In this document: positions 16,998 to 25,311 of the stretch, one piece after another
Layout of the letters: every line of letters begins with the position of its first letter
Position numbering within the stretch: the first letter of the stretch is position 1
Origin: Halanaeroarchaeum sp. HSR-CO
Lineage (GTDB): Archaea > Halobacteriota > Halobacteria > Halobacteriales > Halobacteriaceae
Direction of reading: 5' to 3'
Length of the DNA stretch: 64,000 nt
Assembly: GCF_024972755.1 (NCBI RefSeq)
Contig: NZ_CP087724.1
Span: forward strand, 1,302,001 to 1,366,000
The notes under the pieces: model-generated
The model's input: only the letters and a program-made list of their open reading frames with translations
Database searches by the model: none
What the model was told of the DNA's origin: nothing
Made by a program: the position numbers and the translations under genes

Positions 16998-17447
16998 TCA
17001 GTCCATCTCGACGGTCGTCTCGACGTATTGCACCGCCTCCTCGGGGGTCTCGACGTGTTCGATCCCCGGAAGGTCGTGCGTGTTCAGACCCGCGATGGGT
17101 TTCCCGAAATCCAGTGCGTGACCAATTTCGGAGAGCGTTCCCGGGCCGCCGTCGACGGCGACCACGGCGTCGCCGTTGAGCGCGATCAGGACGTTTCGTG
17201 CATTTCCCAGTCCCGTCGCGATGACGGTATCGACGTAGGGGTTCGCTGCTTCCCTATCCGCTCCGGGGAGGATGCCGATCGTCGAGCCGCCCCGTTCGGC
17301 GACCCCACGTGCGGTCGCCTCCATCACACCCGTGAGACCGCCACAGAGGACGGTGTGACCACGATCCGCGAGTCGGTTGCCGAGTGTTCGAGCGGACTCG
17401 TACGTTTCCTCGTCGACCGTCGAACCGCCGATAACGCTGACGCGCAT
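16998..17447 (-). CDS. TIGR00725-family (LOG/SLOG Rossmann-like) protein
   Basis: 149 residues. A Rossmann-like fold opens with MRVSVIGGSTVDEETY. Glycine-rich loops CGGLTGVMEA (about residue 35) and AVDGGPGTLSEIGHAL (about residue 97) match the PGGxGTxxE nucleotide-binding motif of the LOG/lysine-decarboxylase-like superfamily. Cytokinin-activating LOG enzymes cleave ribose from nucleoside monophosphates; the TIGR00725 branch is uncharacterised. It converges with the MscS gene, 39 bp apart. Function is not assignable beyond likely nucleotide binding. Confidence 0.82.
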   Translation of the reverse strand: MRVSVIGGSTVDEETYESARTLGNRLADRGHTVLCGGLTGVMEATARGVAERGGSTIGILPGADREAANPYVDTVIATGLGNARNVLIALNGDAVVAVDGGPGTLSEIGHALDFGKPIAGLNTHDLPGIEHVETPEEAVQYVETTVEMD

Positions 17448-17652
17448 AGTCGAGACGACACACCGCTCCTACTCGGTCGTTTCGGGCACGGACCGTCGTC
17501 GTGCCCCAACCGTACGGTGGTCGATCAAACGGGTATGAACGTGGGCCGTCTCGTGGTGTCGCTCTCGTGGATATACGTCATCCCGCTGGTCCTCGTCATC
17601 GTGGCGGTAGTGGAAACATCGCGACGACGAGCATCGGCGGTCGAACGGGTAG

Positions 17653-18747
17653 CTATCCGAAGAATCCGAGAACGATTTCGACGGCCGACAAATTACCGAA
17701 GACGGGGTGGTCGTTCCCGTTGGAACTGGCCGGACTGCCCTGGTGCCCGTTCTGCCCACGCGTCTCGTTATCGGTAGAGCCCGCGCCCTGTCCGAAATGT
17801 TCCGTGTTGGCTCGCTCGTTCGAACGGTTCGCAGTGTCACCGCCTGGTGACGAGGATGAATCGTCGGACGGCTGACTAGACGTCGCGTTCGTCGCATTCG
17901 GAGGGCCGGACCCCTCCGTGGATTCGTTCTGTCCCGGTGTCTGTCCCGGGCCGTCGCCCCGTTCGGCACTCGACTGCGGTCCGTTACCGTTTCCAGGGCC
18001 GTCCTCGGCGTGGCCGGGGACGGTCTTCGGCGGTCCTGTCGGTTGGCCCGCTCTCGGCCCTACAACGTGTGCTGCGATGTCGGCTGCTCGCGGACTCGTG
18101 GCGTTGCGAGTCCGATTCTCGAGTTCGGTGAGGTCGCTCCGGTTCAGCCCTCGGGCTTCCAGTGCGGCCGGTGGGAGGGTTCGACTCTTGACGGTGGTCC
18201 GGTTCGCCAAATGCTCTAGCGACTGGATCCGGGCCGTAAGCGACGTCATCTTCCCCTGATAAGTGTCATCCGAGATAGTGTCGTTCCGGTACGCCGCCTC
18301 CAGGGTCTCGGTTTCGGTCTCCAGCGTCTGGAGACGGTCCTGGATCCGTTCACTCGACCGGGCGACGACTGTCGCCTTCGATTCGTTCGAGGCTGCCGTG
18401 TCGAAGGACTTCTCGAACGTCTTCGATTCGACCGTCGCGGCGTGTTCGGCCTGTTGCGCACCGATGACGCCGGCCAGTCTGGCCCCGGGCGCGATATTGC
18501 CAGCCGATTCACCGTCCGTCTCCGTGGTCGGGTCGCTCGTCGTCACGTTCGGCGAATCGTTCGTCGTTCCGTTCGGTTCACCTGTGGTCGTCACATTCGA
18601 CGCTTCGGTCGGCGTCTCGTCTTCGGCGAACAGTGGCCCCGGTGTCGGCGACCCCGAGATGGCTGTCGCGGCCGAGACGGCACCGACTCCCCCAACCATC
18701 GCTGCAACGATCAACATGGCCGTCGACAGCACAACCACTCGGTTCAT
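17653..18747 (-). CDS. Secreted low-complexity haloarchaeal protein
   Basis: 364 residues from the ATG at 18747 (MNRVVVLSTAMLIVAAMVGG), which is 29 bp from a TATA box. It has an N-terminal signal-like helix (about 5-27), then a Thr/Asn-rich segment with several N-x-S/T sequons. A predicted helical region follows (about 85-200; RLQTLETETETLEAAYR). The long tail is rich in Gly, Pro, Asn, Ser and acidic residues and ends in a hydrophobic patch (AVEIVLGFFG). The middle helical region recalls DUF7096-type haloarchaeal proteins. It is probably exported and perhaps glycosylated. It lies 104 bp downstream of the membrane HTH gene but has its own promoter. Function unknown. Confidence 0.7.
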   Translation of the reverse strand: MNRVVVLSTAMLIVAAMVGGVGAVSAATAISGSPTPGPLFAEDETPTEASNVTTTGEPNGTTNDSPNVTTSDPTTETDGESAGNIAPGARLAGVIGAQQAEHAATVESKTFEKSFDTAASNESKATVVARSSERIQDRLQTLETETETLEAAYRNDTISDDTYQGKMTSLTARIQSLEHLANRTTVKSRTLPPAALEARGLNRSDLTELENRTRNATSPRAADIAAHVVGPRAGQPTGPPKTVPGHAEDGPGNGNGPQSSAERGDGPGQTPGQNESTEGSGPPNATNATSSQPSDDSSSSPGGDTANRSNERANTEHFGQGAGSTDNETRGQNGHQGSPASSNGNDHPVFGNLSAVEIVLGFFG

Positions 18748-18772
18748 GGAAGTTGCTTTGTCCCCTCCCCTC

Positions 18773-18780
18773 TTATATAT
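18773..18780 (-). promoter_or_regulatory. TATA box of the secreted protein gene
   Basis: ATATATAA on the minus strand is centred 29 bp before the ATG at 18747. It gives this gene a promoter separate from the HTH gene upstream. Confidence 0.65.
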
Positions 18781-18851
18781 CAACGTCCGTACGCGCGAAT
18801 TTCGGCCGATTAAGCCGAGTTTGGCCACGACGGTCCGGGCGACGCCTTCGC

Positions 18852-19934
18852 TCATGAGTCCTCATCCTCCGGGAGTTTCACCACGTTCTCCCGACCGATC
18901 CGGAACTTCTCGATCGATTCCGCGTCGGCCATCGAGGAGAGGACCTGACTGGTCTTGGCCTCGGTCCAGCCGAGACCGTCGACGATCTCCTGCTGTTTCG
19001 CGCGGCCACCGTGCTCGACGAGGAAGCGCGTCACACGCTCCTCGTTGCTCAGCAGCTCCTCCGGCGTATCCTCCGTATCCTCCGCTGGGGGCGGTGTCAC
19101 GCCGTCGTCTGGACCGGGTGCTGTCGCAGTCGGTGTGGATGGTCCCTCTCCATCGGTCTCCTGTGATCGGTAGTACCAGACCACGATGAAGACCAGCGCG
19201 AGGAGGACACCGAAGACCATCGCGAGGAGCAACATCGCGTCCGTCGAGCCGTCCGTCACACCGGGTGCCTCCGTCGTCACAGTCGTCGTGACGGCGCTAC
19301 TCGGTTCCACGACGACCAGTGGTTCTGGGTCGTCACTCGAGAACTCGATTGGCCCCTCCCACGTTGCCGATTGGGCACGTTGATCGGTGGGTGTCGGCGA
19401 GACGGTCGTCGCCGTATACGACTCGGGCCACGTTATCGTCATCGTCGTCTCTTCGTCGAGAAAGAGCCCACGCAGGGCATCGCCAGCACGGATCGTCTCA
19501 CCCTCGGTGGCCGCGAACCCGTTCCACACGAACGTATACGTCATGATGCCGTATGTCTGGGGCAATTCCTGAATGCTGGCCGTGACCTCGAAATCCCTGG
19601 CGTCCATCGACCGGCCCGTCTCCGATTCGGCGTTCGCTACCGTCGAGTTCATCCGCGTTGCGAATCTGTCCACGTACGCCGAGGAGTTGTTCTCCACGTC
19701 GGTGACGATGTCCTCGTACGCTGCGGTCTCGTTCTCGTCGGTTAACCGCACGCGATACTCGATCGTCCACTGTGCGCTCCCGTCAGACTGGAGGTCAATG
19801 CCGATATGGACGTAGTCGGGATCGACATCGGCCTGTTGAACAACTGCACCCTGACTGGCGCCTCCGACGGGGGCGACCGTCGCTGCGAGGACGACGAACA
19901 CGACGAGGACCCCAAGTACCTTCCCCCGTTTCAT
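18852..19934 (-). CDS. Membrane-anchored protein with extracellular domain and cytoplasmic winged helix
   Basis: 360 residues. It has a signal peptide (about 1-26) and an exported beta-rich domain (about 38-205; YVHIGIDLQSDGSAQWTIEY, as in haloarchaeal DUF7345). One transmembrane helix follows (about 232-254), then an acidic Pro/Thr linker and a C-terminal winged helix (about 292-355; VTRFLVEHGGRAKQQEIVDG, like DUF7343/MarR). This layout suggests a one-component regulator that senses something outside the membrane and binds DNA inside. The secreted low-complexity protein encoded next to it is a plausible target or partner. TATA-like CTTATC lies 28 bp upstream. Confidence 0.78.
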   Translation of the reverse strand: MKRGKVLGVLVVFVVLAATVAPVGGASQGAVVQQADVDPDYVHIGIDLQSDGSAQWTIEYRVRLTDENETAAYEDIVTDVENNSSAYVDRFATRMNSTVANAESETGRSMDARDFEVTASIQELPQTYGIMTYTFVWNGFAATEGETIRAGDALRGLFLDEETTMTITWPESYTATTVSPTPTDQRAQSATWEGPIEFSSDDPEPLVVVEPSSAVTTTVTTEAPGVTDGSTDAMLLLAMVFGVLLALVFIVVWYYRSQETDGEGPSTPTATAPGPDDGVTPPPAEDTEDTPEELLSNEERVTRFLVEHGGRAKQQEIVDGLGWTEAKTSQVLSSMADAESIEKFRIGRENVVKLPEDEDS

Positions 19935-19959
19935 GGAACTACGTGCGTACGGAATGGTT

Positions 19960-19965
19960 GATAAG
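19960..19965 (-). promoter_or_regulatory. TATA-like box of the membrane HTH gene
   Basis: CTTATC on the minus strand is centred about 28 bp before the ATG at 19934. The match is modest but the spacing is right. Confidence 0.4.
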
Positions 19966-20015
19966 ATTTTGCTGTTGCCGGTGTTTGTCAGACGACCGCA
20001 TGCTCTGGATGGTGG

Positions 20016-20780
20016 TCACTTGAGTCCCCATCGCTCGACGAACGCCTGAACCGATTCAGCGTGCTCTACGGTGTCCCGTGCCTGAGCCTGGATCTGGTTC
20101 TCGTGCTCCAGTGCGCTCCGCCAGTCACGGCCGATCCCGCCGTGAATAGCCTCTCTGATGAGTCCCACGATCCTCGTGGGCTGGTCCGCAAGCGTATCGA
20201 GCATGTCATCGACGATATCGTCGAGTTGGTCCGCGGGAACGGCGTCGGTGACGAGACCGAGGTCTGCGGCCTCGGTACCGTCGAAGAACTCGCCGGTCAA
20301 CGCCAGCCGTTTCGTCTCACGCAATCCGATGAGATGGGGCAGGAGGACCGATCCACCGGTGTCGGGGACGAGTCCGACCCGGACGAAGGCCACGCTGAAT
20401 CGGGCATCGGTACTCGCGTACGCGAGGTCACTGACGGCGACCAGTGAGAGTCCAGCCCCGATGGCGTCGCCCTGCACCTTCGCCACGATGGGGACGTCTG
20501 CCGTCATAGCTGCTTCGACTACTCGCCCGAAGGTGTCGGCGATCCGCTCGAACTCCGCTCTGACATCGGTCCCTCTGTTCTGCATCGCCACGACGTCACC
20601 ACCGGCGGAGAAGGACTCGCCGACGCCTTCGAGGAGGATCGCGTAGTGGTCTGCTGGCTCGGCCGTCTCGATAGCATCGGCGATGTCGGCGGCCATCCCG
20701 AGCGTAAGGGCGTTCCGGGCTTCGGGCCGGTCGATCGTGATACGACGGAGTCCGTCGTCGTCGGAGACGGTGATCGGCAT
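20016..20780 (-). CDS. Enoyl-CoA hydratase/isomerase family protein (PaaG-like)
   Basis: 254 residues with the crotonase fold. The oxyanion-hole region is SFSAGGDVVAMQ (about 56-68) and the second conserved segment is GDAIGAGLSLVAVSDLAYAS (about 106-126). The position that carries a catalytic Glu in true hydratases is not Glu in the second segment, and the next reads VGLVPDTGGSVLLP with Asp. That pattern is typical of PaaG-type isomerases and related enzymes. It is probably a cytoplasmic acyl-CoA isomerase or hydratase in fatty-acid or aromatic catabolism. No pathway gene is adjacent; an acyl-CoA dehydrogenase lies 28 kb away. Confidence 0.85.
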   Translation of the reverse strand: MPITVSDDDGLRRITIDRPEARNALTLGMAADIADAIETAEPADHYAILLEGVGESFSAGGDVVAMQNRGTDVRAEFERIADTFGRVVEAAMTADVPIVAKVQGDAIGAGLSLVAVSDLAYASTDARFSVAFVRVGLVPDTGGSVLLPHLIGLRETKRLALTGEFFDGTEAADLGLVTDAVPADQLDDIVDDMLDTLADQPTRIVGLIREAIHGGIGRDWRSALEHENQIQAQARDTVEHAESVQAFVERWGLK

Positions 20781-20847
20781 GTCCCGGGTTTCGACGGGGG
20801 CCGTGATAACGACCGGGGGTGGCGAGCTATCGGAGCATCGACGCCGG

Positions 20848-21405
20848 TTACACGAGTAACTGGACGTCCGATTTGGCCATGTTACGGAGGGCGTGGGCGG
20901 CCCCGACGCCGGTTGTCACGCCCTCGATGAAGTCGTCGTCCTCGTAGTCCATGAGATCCATCGTCATCTGGCAGGCCTGGAACTCCACGCCGACGGCCAT
21001 CGCCCGCTCGATGAGTTCCGGAACGGTGTCGGTGCCGACCTCGTCGATCTGCTTTCGCATCATCCAGGTCGTCGCGGCGTCCATTCCCGGGAGGACGGCC
21101 AGCAGGTTCGGGATAGGCATCGCCGGATTGCCGACCGAGGACATCTTGAGATCCTCGTGTTTGTCCTCGTGGAGCATGTCGAGCGCCCAGAAGGAGGCGA
21201 AGACCGTCACGTCCCAGTCGAAGGCACCGGCAATACTGCTCAATATGAGCGTCGGATACGCCATATCGAGGGTCCCGCTGACGGCGACGATTGTCATCTT
21301 CGTCGTCCCATCCTCCTCGTTTTCGATCGCCAGTCCATCGACCTTGGCTTCGAGGGCCTCGATCTGTGCTTCGAGTTCCTCGACAGACGGTTCGTCGTCG
21401 GTCAT
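20848..21405 (-). CDS. DsrE/DsrF/DrsH-like family protein
   Basis: 185 residues. An acidic N-terminal coiled coil (about 5-35; SVEELEAQIEALEAKVDGLA) leads into a DsrE-fold domain: TIVAVSGTLDMAYPTLILSS at about 43, then DVTVFASFWALDML. The single Cys in FQACQMTMDLM (about 143) fits the sulfur-carrying Cys of this family. Related proteins handle persulfide sulfur or act as peroxiredoxin-like partners. Start evidence: the bases AAGGTGA lie just before the ATG at 21405, a good match to the haloarchaeal anti-Shine-Dalgarno. The exact role is unknown. Confidence 0.83.
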   Translation of the reverse strand: MTDDEPSVEELEAQIEALEAKVDGLAIENEEDGTTKMTIVAVSGTLDMAYPTLILSSIAGAFDWDVTVFASFWALDMLHEDKHEDLKMSSVGNPAMPIPNLLAVLPGMDAATTWMMRKQIDEVGTDTVPELIERAMAVGVEFQACQMTMDLMDYEDDDFIEGVTTGVGAAHALRNMAKSDVQLLV

Positions 21406-21716
21406 CGTCTGTCACCTTCACAGCACGGCGGCCGGCCCGGAATCTCGGAGTTCGCGAGTGATCCATCCACGACTGCGGCGGTGGTATACATGTATGGTCT
21501 CACCTGTTGTGAACGCTACGTACACGTACGGGGTGGTGTCGGTAAAAATGTGCAACCAGATTATACACACCTGAGACTGGCCGAAATGCGCTTTAAACGG
21601 TATCTGGCAAACACCGTGGTTTTGGACGATAGTGGACGTCATGTGGGAAAATTCGCCCCGTCTCGGCAGACGGGAGTCCGACCCAGCTAAGGGCATTCGG
21701 GCCCTACGTCGAGCTG
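21406..21716. other. Intergenic region, 311 bp, between dsrE-like gene and mobB
   Basis: Divergent promoter region. It contains a perfect 10-bp palindrome ATACATGTAT (21486-21495). AT-rich boxes GATTATAC (about 21560) and TTTAAA (about 21593) could start plus-strand transcription 90-125 nt before mobB. A GC-rich inverted stretch (CGTCTC GGCA GACGGGAG, about 21658-21675) lies in the putative mobB leader. No protein gene was recognised. Confidence 0.4.
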
Positions 21717-22181
21717 ATGGCCGCCGTCGCGATAACCGGGTACCAGAACAGCGGGAAGACAACGTTAATGGAACGACTCGTCGCTACCCTGACCGACCGA
21801 GGCACCGTCGCAACGGTGAAATCCATCCATCACGACGTCGAGGTGGACACGCCAGGCAAGGACACGTATCGCCACCGCGCAGCCGGGGCCGACGCCGTGG
21901 TCGGATTGACTCCGTCACTATCCTTTCAGGTACGGGTCGAGGGGACCGATGACGACCGCGACCCAGACGACAGCCTGGACCGTGGACTCGACCTCCTCGG
22001 CGACGAGTACGATTACGTCCTTGCCGAAGGATTCAAATCGGTAGACGTCCCGAAGGTCCTGGTAGGTGACATCGAAGAATCGGCCGTGAGGGGACGGATC
22101 CTCGCGAGGGTTTGTGATCCGGAAACCGCCGATCTCGACGTGATACTGACCGCCATCGACGAATTACTCAACGCCCAGTAA
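21717..22181 (+). CDS. mobB: Molybdopterin-guanine dinucleotide biosynthesis protein B
   Basis: 154 residues. The P-loop is GYQNSGKTTLMERL (about 9-22). Family-typical segments follow: VATVKSIHHDVEVDTPGKDT (about 34-53), then YDYVLAEGFKSVDVPKVLV with the conserved AEGFK. MobB is a GTP-binding adaptor that aids MobA in attaching GMP to molybdopterin. Archaeal members of this length carry only the MobB domain. mobA is at 13629, so the two genes are unlinked. The next gene, an HTH regulator, is 153 bp downstream. Confidence 0.9.
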   Translation: MAAVAITGYQNSGKTTLMERLVATLTDRGTVATVKSIHHDVEVDTPGKDTYRHRAAGADAVVGLTPSLSFQVRVEGTDDDRDPDDSLDRGLDLLGDEYDYVLAEGFKSVDVPKVLVGDIEESAVRGRILARVCDPETADLDVILTAIDELLNAQ

Positions 22182-22334
22182 GAGACGGATCGGTCGCATC
22201 GAGGGAGACGAGCGTCCGAATATACAATCGACACGTCCCGGTACGTTGCCGGTCTTCGACCCGTTGTAAACGATGTGCAAGATAGTGAACTGACCACACA
22301 ACCCTTTTTGGTATCCCCCCCGTAGAGAGCGTAT

Positions 22335-22733
22335 ATGCCCGAATCGATGAGCGAATATCTCTCGCGGGATATGCAGTGTGAGGGATTACTTGAGTGTATG
22401 CACGGTCTGAAGACACTCGATAAGGAGGTCTTCAAGTCACTGACGAACGCCGAGGAACCCCTCACCGTCGACGAAATTGCAGACCGTGTCGACCGCGAGC
22501 GTTCGACGGCCTATCGCGCGGTCCAGCGACTCCTTTCTGCAGGGTTCATCACCAAAGAACAGGTCAACTACGAACAGGGCGGCTACTATCACGTCTACAA
22601 ACCGACCGACCCGGACGCCATCGCCGAAGACATGCAACGACTGCTCAACGACTGGTACGCGAAGATGGGCCAACTCATCTCGGAGTTCCGCACGAAGTAC
22701 GACGGCGAAACGCCGCCACCCATCGAACGGTGA
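22335..22733 (+). CDS. TrmB/IclR-like winged-helix regulator
   Basis: 132 residues. A winged helix spans about 25-90: LDKEVFKSLTNAEEPLTVDE, then IADRVDRERSTAYRAVQRLL as the recognition region and a wing ending GGYYHVYKPTD. A helical C-terminus (about 92-125) probably dimerises. It has no ligand domain, and two cysteines near the N-terminus (QCEGLLECMHG) could sense redox or metal. Upstream, CCTTTTTGGTAT at about 22303-22314 is T-rich at promoter spacing, followed by a C7 run. The target is unknown. Confidence 0.82.
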   Translation: MPESMSEYLSRDMQCEGLLECMHGLKTLDKEVFKSLTNAEEPLTVDEIADRVDRERSTAYRAVQRLLSAGFITKEQVNYEQGGYYHVYKPTDPDAIAEDMQRLLNDWYAKMGQLISEFRTKYDGETPPPIER

Positions 22734-22773
22734 ACCCGCGGGAATTTTGTAAGCGGAGCCTCCAGCGGAAACC

Positions 22774-23097
22774 ATGGCAGCCGTACCGCCGTCGAACGAC
22801 GATGGAGAGGACCCCGAGGCCATCGCGTTTGGGATCCCCGCCGTCGACGACCGGATTCGTGGTGCCGACGTCGACTTTCCACTCAGTGCCGACGAGCTCG
22901 TCGAGACACTGGACGACCCCGAGATACCCTACGACCCTGGCGGTCGGTCCATTCGGCTCTCCGAGGCCATCGAACGGGCCGATCAATCCCGATTCGAGTC
23001 GCGTCGCGAACTGTTGAACGCGCTCCATCCGGTTTTCGAGGAGGCTCGAGAACGCGGCGGGTTCCGGGTCTGGCTCAGACGACTGCTTCCCCTGTAG
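22774..23097 (+). CDS. Small haloarchaeal protein, DUF5789-like
   Basis: 107 acidic residues, no signal or membrane helix. The core VDFPLSADELVETLDDPEIPY and a later segment RSIRLSEAIERADQSRFESR resemble the DUF5789 pattern of haloarchaeal proteins (a short beta segment, then LxxVLxR...F.S..E). The C-terminus is basic and hydrophobic (GGFRVWLRRLLPL). It is 40 bp after the HTH gene and 41 bp before yjbQ, so all three may be cotranscribed. Function unknown. The DUF assignment is from memory of the pattern and is tentative. Confidence 0.65.
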   Translation: MAAVPPSNDDGEDPEAIAFGIPAVDDRIRGADVDFPLSADELVETLDDPEIPYDPGGRSIRLSEAIERADQSRFESRRELLNALHPVFEEARERGGFRVWLRRLLPL

Positions 23098-23138
23098 TAC
23101 GATCAACACTTTTGCCCGCGTGTGCACAGAGAGAACGC

Positions 23139-23540
23139 ATGACCGAGACGTTTACCGTCGAGACCGAGGGCACTGTATCGGTGACCGACGTCACCGACCC
23201 CGTGAAAAAGCAGATTCCCCTCGAGGTCGAAGCGGGACTCTGTACAATTCACGTTCCCCACACCACCGCCGGAGTCACCGTCAACGAAGCGGAGTCACGC
23301 CTGATGACCGACATCGAGACCGCAGTGTCCGCGTTGTTCGCTGACGAGCGAGACTACTGTCACGACGAGATAGACGACAACGCCGTCGCACACTTGCAGA
23401 GCATGCTCCTCGGGTCGAACGTGACGGTCCCGATCACCGCTGGGGACCTCGCCCTCGGAACCTGGCAGTCGATACTCCTCTTCGATGGCGACGGACCGCG
23501 GACCCGGACCGTCTCCGTCACGGTCGTCGACCGCACCTAG
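23139..23540 (+). CDS. YjbQ/UPF0047 family protein
   Basis: 133 residues from the ATG at 23139. The family signature appears in order: CTIHVPHTTAGVTVNEAE (about 38-55) and HDEIDDNAVAHLQSMLLG (about 72-90), then GTWQSILLFDGDGPRTR near the C-terminus. The conserved His residues form a metal site in known structures. YjbQ proteins have weak secondary thiamine-phosphate-synthase activity in complementation tests, but their true role is unsettled. Full length for the family. Confidence 0.92.
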   Translation: MTETFTVETEGTVSVTDVTDPVKKQIPLEVEAGLCTIHVPHTTAGVTVNEAESRLMTDIETAVSALFADERDYCHDEIDDNAVAHLQSMLLGSNVTVPITAGDLALGTWQSILLFDGDGPRTRTVSVTVVDRT

Positions 23541-23561
23541 CCGCCAGCCGAGTCTGGTCCG

Positions 23562-24575
23562 TTACCCGAGTCCGTACTCGATGTTCATCGATCGGAGATC
23601 CTCGCGATCCCCACTCCGGCCGTGGATGAGGTAATGCGTCGCACAGGCGTTCCCGAGGGTGAGCGTCTCGTCCCAGCCCCAATCGAGTGCCACTCCGTAG
23701 GCGACGGCCCCACTGAACCTATCTCCCGCGCCCGCGTGTCGGGTCGGTTCGACGTCTTTCACGGTCGGTACCTCGACGAAGTCACTGCTGGTTGCGACGG
23801 TGGCCGTCGTCTGCGCGTGGATGGCGACGGCATCGATGTCGGCGTAGTCTCGCAGTGCAATGGCGGTCTCGTCCGGATCGCTTATCCTCTCTCCCAACGC
23901 GTCCACCAACAGATTTGCTTCCCGCTGGTTGGGACTCAACACGACGTCACCCTCGAACGGAACCGAACCGAGGGTGTCGAGGAATTCCACCATATCACGT
24001 TCTGGCCGGGTCGACACGGCCCCAGGATCGATGACCAGATGGCCATCGTCGGGTAGTTCCTTCGCGAGACGCGTTATCGCGGCCGTTCCATGGGGAAACG
24101 CCGCCCAGTTCGTCCATAGCACCGCGTCCGCAGCGAAGAGTGAGTCCGCGTCCGGCCCGACGGTACTGGTGAACCGCTCGAAGGTCCACGTGGAGATGTC
24201 CGTCGACTCCGCTGCAAACATCGTTACCCCGTCCGAGAGTTCGTACACGTGGATCTCGGCCGGTTCGCCCATCGAGTAAGTCCGAAAGGATAACGCATCG
24301 AAGATCGGATGGTCCAGGTGACCCACCAGTGTTGTCGATGCTCCGAGTTCGTGGACCTGTCTGGCGGCATTGACCGATTGACCACCCGCTTCGACGCCGT
24401 GCCACTCGGTCAGGAAGGTCTTCGCGTCGCCGGCTATCTCCGTACCGACGGTCTCACGGGAGAGTGAATTCCCCTCGACGTCGACCACCGCCGACCGTCG
24501 GTCGACGCTCCCGTCCGGGAGGACCGTTATCGTCGGGGTCGGTGCTTCCCGGAGTCGGTCTCGGATATCTCGCAT
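23562..24575 (-). CDS. PfkB-family carbohydrate kinase
   Basis: 337 residues. The first PfkB signature is GGQSVNAARQVHELGAST (about 64-81). The second is HAGAGDRFSGAVAYGVAL (about 282-299), with the catalytic Asp in GAGD. Family members phosphorylate sugars or nucleosides; the acceptor cannot be read from sequence. It is the last gene of a probable operon: peptidase (25312-26433), HAD phosphatase (24617-25294) and this kinase, with gaps of 17 and 41 bp. The extended N-terminus (about 45 residues before the kinase fold) is unusual for ribokinase-like members. Confidence 0.85.
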   Translation of the reverse strand: MRDIRDRLREAPTPTITVLPDGSVDRRSAVVDVEGNSLSRETVGTEIAGDAKTFLTEWHGVEAGGQSVNAARQVHELGASTTLVGHLDHPIFDALSFRTYSMGEPAEIHVYELSDGVTMFAAESTDISTWTFERFTSTVGPDADSLFAADAVLWTNWAAFPHGTAAITRLAKELPDDGHLVIDPGAVSTRPERDMVEFLDTLGSVPFEGDVVLSPNQREANLLVDALGERISDPDETAIALRDYADIDAVAIHAQTTATVATSSDFVEVPTVKDVEPTRHAGAGDRFSGAVAYGVALDWGWDETLTLGNACATHYLIHGRSGDREDLRSMNIEYGLG

Positions 24576-24616
24576 ACGTCACATGATAACTCCACGTGAA
24601 GAAAAACCATCGGCAG

Positions 24617-25294
24617 TCAGCGGCTGGCCTTCTCGAGTGCCTCGAGGAACCCATCGGCGTACGAGCCGTCTGTCACGGCGTCGGCCGTACGTTTCGCCGA
24701 TTCGTCTGCGTTCCCGACGGCGTACGAAACCCCGGCGGTCTCGAACATCCCGACGTCGTTTTCGGAGTCACCGATGGCCAGGAACGACGCGGGGTCGACG
24801 TCGAGTCGGTCGGCGACTTCGACGAGCGCCCGACCCTTGCTCACGGTTGGGGACTTGACGTGGTAGGCGAATCCCGTGTCGACGACCTCGAGACCGTGGG
24901 CTTCGGCGATGGTAGTGAGCGGATCGAGCGGCGAATCGAGGCTGACGGCGATCTCGGTCTCGCGCCATCGGTTCGCGAGGTCCAGGCTCCCCCAGCCCAG
25001 GTCGTATCCCGCGGCTTCGTACTCCTGGACCACGGCGTCCGCGGCCGCCCGGTCGCCGTGGACGAGCAGTTCGTCGTCGACGATGGAGATGCCGCCGTTC
25101 TCGGCGATGACCCGCGCTTGGATCCCGATGAACTGGCTCAACGCGACGGGGAACGGGAGCGCCTTCCCGGTGGCGATGACGACCGGACCGGGCCACTCTC
25201 TGAGCGCATCGAGGGCCCGTGGGTCGATAGAACGATCTGCTCGACTCAGCGTGCCGTCGATGTCGACGGCCAGCGGGGGAACCATGGTCGTCAC
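24617..25294 (-). CDS. Phosphoglycolate phosphatase-like HAD hydrolase, archaeal type
   Basis: 225 residues. HAD motif I is AVDIDGTLS (Asp 11 and 13), motif II is VIATGKA, motif III Lys is in SKGRALVEV, and motif IV is AIGDSENDVGMFE. A C2B cap lies between motifs II and III. This matches the archaeal phosphoglycolate/sucrose-phosphate-phosphatase subfamily (Cof-like). It would dephosphorylate 2-phosphoglycolate or another small phosphate ester in the cytoplasm. The middle gene of a peptidase-phosphatase-kinase operon. A second ATG three codons in (25285) is an alternative start. Confidence 0.87.
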   Translation of the reverse strand: MTTMVPPLAVDIDGTLSRADRSIDPRALDALREWPGPVVIATGKALPFPVALSQFIGIQARVIAENGGISIVDDELLVHGDRAAADAVVQEYEAAGYDLGWGSLDLANRWRETEIAVSLDSPLDPLTTIAEAHGLEVVDTGFAYHVKSPTVSKGRALVEVADRLDVDPASFLAIGDSENDVGMFETAGVSYAVGNADESAKRTADAVTDGSYADGFLEALEKASR

Positions 25295-25311
25295 TGGGTG
25301 GGCGTCCTTTT

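Noticed and set aside
17535-17777. Small plus-strand ORF with a hydrophobic N-terminus (MNVGRLVVSLSWIYVIPLVL)
   Set aside because: Its second half is antisense to the secreted-protein gene, it has no promoter-like sequence 25-30 bp upstream, and the C-terminal half is arginine-rich shadow-like. The helix alone is not enough.
17741-17875. CPxC-rich stretch on the plus strand suggesting a zinc-finger microprotein
   Set aside because: The cysteines arise from the reverse complement of Gly/Gln/Ala codons in the low-complexity secreted protein.
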